A stretch of DNA of 6,936 bases, from the NCBI GenBank assembly GCA_031266495.1, contig JAISAX010000192.1, positions 1-6,936 on the forward strand, written 5' to 3'. Position numbers and translations under genes: made by a program. Below the pieces are notes generated by a model. The model was given only the letters and a program-made list of their open reading frames with translations. It ran no database searches and was not told the origin of the DNA. Below are positions 6,896 through 6,936 of the stretch, piece by piece; position 1 is the first letter of the stretch, and every line of letters begins with the position of its first letter. The DNA is from Opitutaceae bacterium (lineage in GTDB: Bacteria; Verrucomicrobiota; Verrucomicrobiae; Opitutales; Opitutaceae).

Positions 6896-6907
6896 ACCTG
6901 TTCAGGT
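6896..6907 (+). repeat. Short palindrome ACCTG-TT-CAGGT
   Basis: Two exact 5-bp arms flank TT, 63 nt after the stop of the GH28-like gene. It is too short to be a terminator by itself and has no T tract. It might be part of the repeat at the window edge or occur by chance. Confidence 0.3.
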
Positions 6908-6910
6908 GCC

Positions 6911-6936
6911 CACGAAACACACGAAATGACACGAAA
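6911..6936 (+). repeat. Three CACGAAA direct repeats running off the right edge
   Basis: CACGAAA occurs at 6911-6917, 6920-6926 and 6930-6936, spaced 9 and 10 nt apart, with linking bases CA and TGA. Recurrent intergenic stretches of this CACGAAACACACGAAA type occur, as I remember them, in many Verrucomicrobiota and Planctomycetota genomes; their function is not established. The array is cut by the window end, so its full size cannot be seen. The rest of 6833-6910 holds no gene or clear terminator that I can see. Confidence 0.5.

Noticed and set aside
6911..6936. The CACGAAA units as the start of a CRISPR array
   Set aside because: The repeat unit is 7 nt and the linkers are 2-3 nt, which is far too short for CRISPR repeats and spacers.

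Overview
The window is GC-rich (roughly 60-70% over most of its length, counted by eye on several rows). It reads as a carbohydrate-degradation locus from a Gram-negative bacterium, all on the plus strand. The style of the genes points to Verrucomicrobiota, perhaps an Opitutaceae relative: a signal-peptide-bearing beta-helix enzyme, a large sialate-O-acetylesterase-type esterase, an MFS transporter ending in GGPxxYVAP, and almost no Shine-Dalgarno sequences. This assignment is inference from gene style; there is no taxonomic marker here.

Layout: (1) 2-154, the last 50 codons of an unidentified upstream gene. (2) 155-266, an intergenic gap with a perfect 11-bp inverted repeat (182-210), a possible terminator or operator. 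(3) 267-980, an MFS transporter that has only the C-terminal six membrane segments. (4) 967-2925, a secreted right-handed beta-helix protein, possibly a glycosidase distantly like GH110; it overlaps the transporter ORF by 14 nt. (5) 2932-5097, a secreted SGNH-type carbohydrate O-acetylesterase with an inserted beta-sandwich domain, starting 6 nt after the previous stop. (6) 5098-5239, a gap of 142 nt with no convincing promoter or terminator. (7) 5240-6832, a lipoprotein with an N-terminal beta-sandwich and a GH28-like beta-helix that keeps the three aspartates but has lost the usual GHG histidine and RIK motif. (8) 6833-6936, an intergenic end with three CACGAAA repeats running off the window.

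Taken together, ORFs 3-5 look like one transcription unit. Their likely job is to take apart an acetylated, probably pectin- or hemicellulose-like glycan: the esterase removes O-acetyl groups, the two beta-helix proteins attack glycosidic bonds, and a transporter imports the products. The transporter seems to be a truncated remnant, so uptake may depend on another gene. The exact substrate cannot be read from the sequence. I found no CRISPR array, tRNA, rRNA, transposase or obviously new defence-type system. The most interesting points are the half transporter, the GH28-like protein with altered active-site motifs, the recurring G/C-homopolymer tracts at flexible protein segments, and the repeat at the right edge.
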